A stretch of 64,000 nucleotides of DNA from Paracentrotus lividus (lineage: Eukaryota; Echinodermata; Echinoidea; Camarodonta; Echinidae), in NCBI GenBank assembly GCA_940671915.1, contig CALNVZ010002100.1, forward strand, positions 7,165,195-7,229,194. Reading direction: 5' to 3'. A program made the translations under genes and the position numbers. This document shows positions 59,429 to 64,000 of the stretch, piece by piece. The notes beneath the pieces were generated by a model. The model saw nothing but the letters and a program-made list of their open reading frames with translations, ran no database searches and was not told the DNA's origin. Position 1 is the stretch's first letter, and every line of letters starts with the position of its first letter.

Positions 59429-59918
59429 GGGTGTGTTCAATGTTCATTTTGAAATTTAAACACCACCATGAATCATGATACAAAACACAGAACACAAACG
59501 CAATCAGCGGGGCACCGTTCAGTCTCCAAAATTTAAAGCTGATTCTACGTCCATCGTGTTTAAATTCCCTGATCTCAAAAACAAACATCTGCGCTTTTTT
59601 TTTACTGGCACCGGAAGCTTCCACTGCGAGAGCACATTTAAAAACGTTTAAAAACTCAATTGTGTTCAGTGTCGCATTTTTTTGCGTTGGCAATGTTCAA
59701 GGTCGTAAAATCGAAGCTGATCATGATTCTACACGCATCTTTTTCGGCGTTTACATTTTCCTCCGAATGGAGATCTGAGACATGTTTATTTTTATGAGCA
59801 GGAATGGGGACAATGAACACCCACTTTGTTTCTCTTTATATCAGCGTTTTGTAATTGTGATTTTATATCATGATTCATGTTGGCGTTTAAAATTTGAAAA
59901 TGGACATTGAACACAGCC
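59429..59918. mobile_element. PIF/Harbinger-like MITE, family F copy 3
   Basis: A 490-bp copy; ends GGGTGTGTTCAATGTTCATT and 'gacattgaacacagcc', TTA after (59919-59921) and GTA before. A 119-codon minus-strand frame over it is fold-back noise. Confidence 0.85.
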
Positions 59919-60086
59919 TTACTCTCTCATGGGTGTAAGTAGCTAGCGTTGGTTCAGTTGATGGATCCAATGAGCTATACAGAGTCAACATTTCATTAAC
60001 ACATCAATCATTATGTGGCTGCTATTCTCATGTTCTATTCCACAGTCTGTACATGGGTCACATGTACATGCACATTGTATGCTATA

Positions 60087-61067
60087 CAGTCTGTGTCAAA
60101 TAAAATGGTAGAAGTGGAAAATATTTTTTTATAGTAAATAGTGGTAGAAAAATACGCGTTGCGATTGGCTAGATCAGTACCACATGACCTACCTTCAATT
60201 TGTTATATTGTACATATGTACAATATAACTTTTGGTTTTTGGAGGGTAAAGCCCGTGTTAAATGAATGGGGAGATTATCGATTCTATCAATACCCTTGTT
60301 GCGCCGGCGCGTAAAAACAGTAAAATGATGTGCGCAAAAGTTAATAACAATGGATACGCGGAGCAACAGTATACGTCACAATAGCTTAATTAGCACCAAA
60401 AAAAAATTGGCAAACATAAAACCAGATTAGGCATGGTTAAAGATTTAGGGGTCTATTTACTATAATGAATAGTGAACGCTCCATCTTGCAACATTACTGG
60501 ACTATATGAACTCCAAATACTAAATTATCCCTCATGCAGATCTATTTCACCTCGGCCTGCGGCCTCGGAGAAACAAATCTGCACTCGCGATAATTTAGTA
60601 TTTGTCGTACTTATAATCCAGTATATTGCGCGATAGATTGTACACTATTTATATAATAGTACGAAGATTAATCACAACCTGGTATTGCTTGGTATTTCCA
60701 TAGAGCAGGAAAATCAGACTTTCTTCTGCAATTTTTTCATCACAATTGGTGATGTAATTTTTGAGATATGACCAGTTTTCTACAATCAAGAAAAATCCAT
60801 TTTTCAAATCCCATGCCTTTGTGTGGTTTCACATAAAGGCTATGAATTCAGCGCTCCAGAGCAATAGAAATGCGTAATTTTGATTTGTTCCTTGTCGCAC
60901 AAAATTTAGCATAACTTTTGTTTTGCGAAAGCAAATTATAAAATACAAAGTGCATCAACAAGGAAAATCTTTTGGCTTTAATTTGGTAACACATACACAC
61001 ATTATTTGAAAAGATTTCACACCGACATTATTTTTTACCCGACTGTACCATTTTTTTTTACAGACTG
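60087..61067 (+). mobile_element. Tc1/mariner-like MITE, family A copy 4, interrupted
   Basis: Ends CAGTCTGTGTCAAATAAAAT and 'acagactg' with TA on both sides. The body matches copy 1 but is split after 'ttttatagta' by about 520 bp (60137-60653), after which 'acgaagattaatcacaacc' resumes the family A sequence. Confidence 0.8.
60137..60653. mobile_element. TIR element (family T) nested in family A copy 4
   Basis: Starts 'aatagtggtagaaaaatacg' and ends with the inverse of 'aatagtgtacaatctatcgc'. Flanks 'tatagta' and 'taatagta' suggest a target duplication of about 7-8 bp, as in hAT or P elements. The interior has hairpins ('cctcggcctgcggcctcgg', 'ttgtacatatgtacaa'). No transposase. Confidence 0.6.
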
Positions 61068-63800
61068 TACAGTCAAGTTAGATGTGATTGAGTAGCATGC
61101 ATTCATACTTTTCCTTTCAATGTACCTGTATCTTAAAAGTATTATTTCTATTTCTATCTATTGAGATGACCTATACTTTGTTTTTAACTTTATAATTATA
61201 TATCTAGCAAACTTTTTAAAAATTACAAGATAAAATTTTTGCCACATAGGCCTACATATAGAAGAGGACTTCCACTTTCATTTTCTGCAAAAAATCTCAA
61301 AATTGATATTTTGATCCCCCAACCCACTTATACAATGGTTCGTATGAATGCCAATGATTTAAAAGAGGTAAATTATTTCAGGAATTAACATTTCATTAGT
61401 TTGAATATTATGGGAGTATATACTTTGATTATAGTATGACGAAAATGTGAAACGCCCAACAAAAACTGAAAGGTGTATGTTCTGAAAATTTTCAACATAA
61501 ACAGTTCTACTCTGTAGCTGTAAGTACCTGTAAGTATTCAACTGTAAATTTCAATGGATTGAAAGCAAGTATAAAGAAACAAACGTGAATATCTATGGAT
61601 GGGTGGGTCTTATACTTACAAATCCAACACCCATCCCAAGCCAACCATGGGACCGCCCGAGGGGGGGAAAAGGCTGACATGATTGTCGTTGATTTATGAT
61701 GGTGAAAGATTAATGCGTGGTTCTGGACAGATGAGCTTCTTCTACTGGAATTAATATCTTCTAATGTAATTTATTGCAAGTGACTCATCAGAAAAATCCA
61801 TCTATTATTCAATTCCTTGCATACGTGCATATATCAACAGTGAAGGAATTTAGCAGAACTGGGAAGATAGCTACTGTTGATTACAGAGCAAATTATGAAA
61901 ATACATTAATCTTCATTTCATAAACTTTTATAACTGGTTGCAAGAACTATTCACTCCAAATTATCATATAATATTCATTAAAATTAAATATTTCTAAAAC
62001 AATCCCACCAAAACTTCACATGTTCAGCTTTACATTCCACTAATAATGCCTTGGGGCAGTGACCATATGGTCTCAGTCTTTTAAATGCCTAAACTCTGAC
62101 ATTCTTTGAATCCGGTAAATATATAACATGAACCTTATATGATGTAAATATTTGTAGGAAAATGACTGATGTAATATATATAAATATTACAAAATCTTGC
62201 AATGCTTATAAAATGAGGATACACTCAGAACCAAACAATTTCTGACAATATACATTACATATAAACAATACAGTGTCACCTTGCATTTGGAAGTACAGCT
62301 GCCGAAATGGAGCATGCAGATCAATATCATTGATTACCTTAAAAAAATACAAAAAGACTTGCAATAATATTGCGAGCTACAAAAAAATTGCTATACTTTG
62401 TGATCTACTAATTTTGAAAAATTATTCAAGACTGTCTTGAATAAGTGAGAAGAGGGAGACAGGATAAGAGAGAGAGAGAGAGAGAGAGAAAAAAAGAAAG
62501 AAAAAAAAAAGTAAAAACAAAAAAGAGAGAAATGAAGAAATAAGAAATTGCCAGAGAGAAACAAAAGAGAAAGAAACATGGAAAGAAGACACACACTCAG
62601 ATTGGGAAATGGGTAAAAGCAGGAAAAAGAAAGAAGCAATGATAGAAAGCAAGAGCGACAAAAGACAAAGGAAAACGAGAAGCACACAGCAATGAGAAGA
62701 CTGGTGAACTGAAATAATTTACAGGAAAAAAAAAGTACCATGCTAAAACTTGGGGGAGCAGAAAATTAATTCAATATTCTGGCAGCATTCAACAAGCCAT
62801 AAATTCTCACAAAATTGGGAGAGGACAAGAGTAATCTCACGGAGGAAAATGCTGAATGAACAGTCCATCGCTACTTAAAGGTGGAGAATGAAAGAAAATC
62901 TTTTGTGAACTGAATAAAATAAACATGAACTGACAAGTGTGAAAAGTGAATTTCATGGTTGCCCTCTCTTATCTCTCCCACCCCCGCCACCCCCCCCACA
63001 CACACACATATCAATGCACTAGCTAGCATTCCGGAACCAGTATAACAAGGGATTTCGTATTACATTGGATTGGTATTACCTCCATAGTATTACAGTGGAT
63101 ATTATATTGGATTAAAATATTGCCATTGAAAGATATATATATATATATTTAGTTTGAGGATATTTTGATTGCATAGGGCTTTTTCCCCCATTATCAACTC
63201 TTGTCATTAAAGCTTTACACTGTGCAATAATTATTTTGTATACTTCCTTGGTTCACGTGCATGTTACCTAACAATAAACATCACAAGCGTGTTTTTAGTT
63301 TTACACATCAATTCTGTGTTTGTCAAAAAAATCTGAACTGAACAGATATAATACCAGCCATTAAGGATTGATAATGGTAATTTAGACAGTTATCTATCAC
63401 TGACAGCCATGAGCCAGGCGTGTGTCAAATTATGCCCTAGACTTGTTTATTGCAGCTCCACACACCTAGTATTTAGGCTGTGAAAAAATATAATAATCTA
63501 TATACAGGTAATGTCATCTGTATGCATTGAAAATGCTGCTAGAAGTGTCTATGATCATTGACATCTGTGGCATATCAGTTCCCCCAAAATATGTTAACAA
63601 TGTTTGAGAAGAGTGCATAAATACATTTGTTAAACAGTTGGTACAAAGACAAGATTTAAGCCATATTTAATCTTCTAATATGAATTAAATCTCTAATATA
63701 GACTAATGAGTATACCTTCCAACAACAAAAAAACGTTTATCTTCTGGAATATCTTTCCACCACCACCCTCTCTCTGTCTCCTTATTGTTCATTTCTCTCT
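61068..63800. repeat. Gene-free; simple repeats
   Basis: Holds a purine-rich tract with (GA)n (about 62450-62720, false hydrophobic minus-strand frames), a C-rich run near 62983-62997 and (AT)n near 63138-63150. No gene or full transposon recognised. Confidence 0.6.
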
Positions 63801-63803
63801 ACA

Positions 63804-64000
63804 GGGTGTATCAATAAAAACGGGACAGTTTTGAAAAGTCTGTCAAAAGTTCGTTTCAAATTATTATGTCTATATTTTGATGTTAATAGATGCTCTGAAG
63901 TCTTATCTTTCAAATGCCATTTAAAATATTAAGTTTCGTTCATGCTTGAGCGCACAAAGAACGTTTTTGTCGGGGGCTCAAAAAAAGGCTTGCGCACAAA
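63804..64000 (+). mobile_element. Mariner-like left end, cut by the window edge
   Basis: Begins TACAGGGTGTATCAATAAAA and continues 'acgggacag', a terminus typical of mariner/IS630-like elements. The right end, and any transposase, would lie outside the window. Confidence 0.45.

Overview
This is AT-rich animal DNA that is essentially gene-free. No tRNA, rRNA, CRISPR array or host protein gene could be supported, and the open frames (at most about 160 codons) fall in low-complexity DNA, transposon interiors or one retroelement. Very dense non-autonomous DNA transposons (MITEs), a CR1/L2-like LINE tail ending in (TTA)n, 'GCGCTATATAAA' retroposon tails, a Ty1/copia element and a TTAGGG-cored palindrome suggest a marine deuterostome, most likely a sea urchin. 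That assignment is inference; no diagnostic gene is present.

Layout. 1-17 kb: single-copy-looking DNA with TA-flanked MITEs (718-2521), TTA/TAA-flanked MITEs (3311-3613, 11799-12093, 14743-15248), a CpG-richer possible regulatory stretch (9.3-11.2 kb), a TTAGGG-cored palindrome (15.3-15.5 kb) and a MITE carrying a 39-bp minisatellite (16.1-16.9 kb). 17-29 kb: sparse MITEs, a LINE tail inserted inside a fold-back MITE (24.9-25.4 kb), and a MITE flanked by 45-bp direct repeats (28.2-28.7 kb). 29-38.4 kb: a MITE cluster, several flanked by perfect TTAA or TTA duplications, and a tandem repeat carrying perfect DR1 nuclear-receptor motifs.

38.35-43.11 kb is a broken Ty1/copia retrotransposon on the minus strand. 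43.11-51.94 kb is an inverted copy of 29.83-38.43 kb. It becomes noisier with distance from 43.1 kb and ends in homopolymer junk and a 25-N gap. After the gap (52.02-56.43 kb) the same copia element appears again in the same orientation, followed by new flanking DNA. The simplest reading is a misassembly: the true locus is probably left flank, one copia, right flank, and about 13.6 kb of the window is duplicated artefact. 56.4-64 kb resumes ordinary MITE-rich DNA, with one MITE nested in another (60.1-61.1 kb) and the left end of a mariner-like element cut by the window edge.

MITE families were grouped by terminal inverted repeats (TIRs) and target-site duplications (TSDs) read by eye: TTA/TAA with GG- ends (PIF/Harbinger-like), TTAA (piggyBac-like), and TA (Tc1/mariner-like). 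None carries a transposase, so superfamily names are inference. I found no convincing new gene system; the strongest unusual signals are the 8.7-kb inverted duplication with its doubled retroelement, nested insertions, and repeat families that spread regulatory-type motifs.
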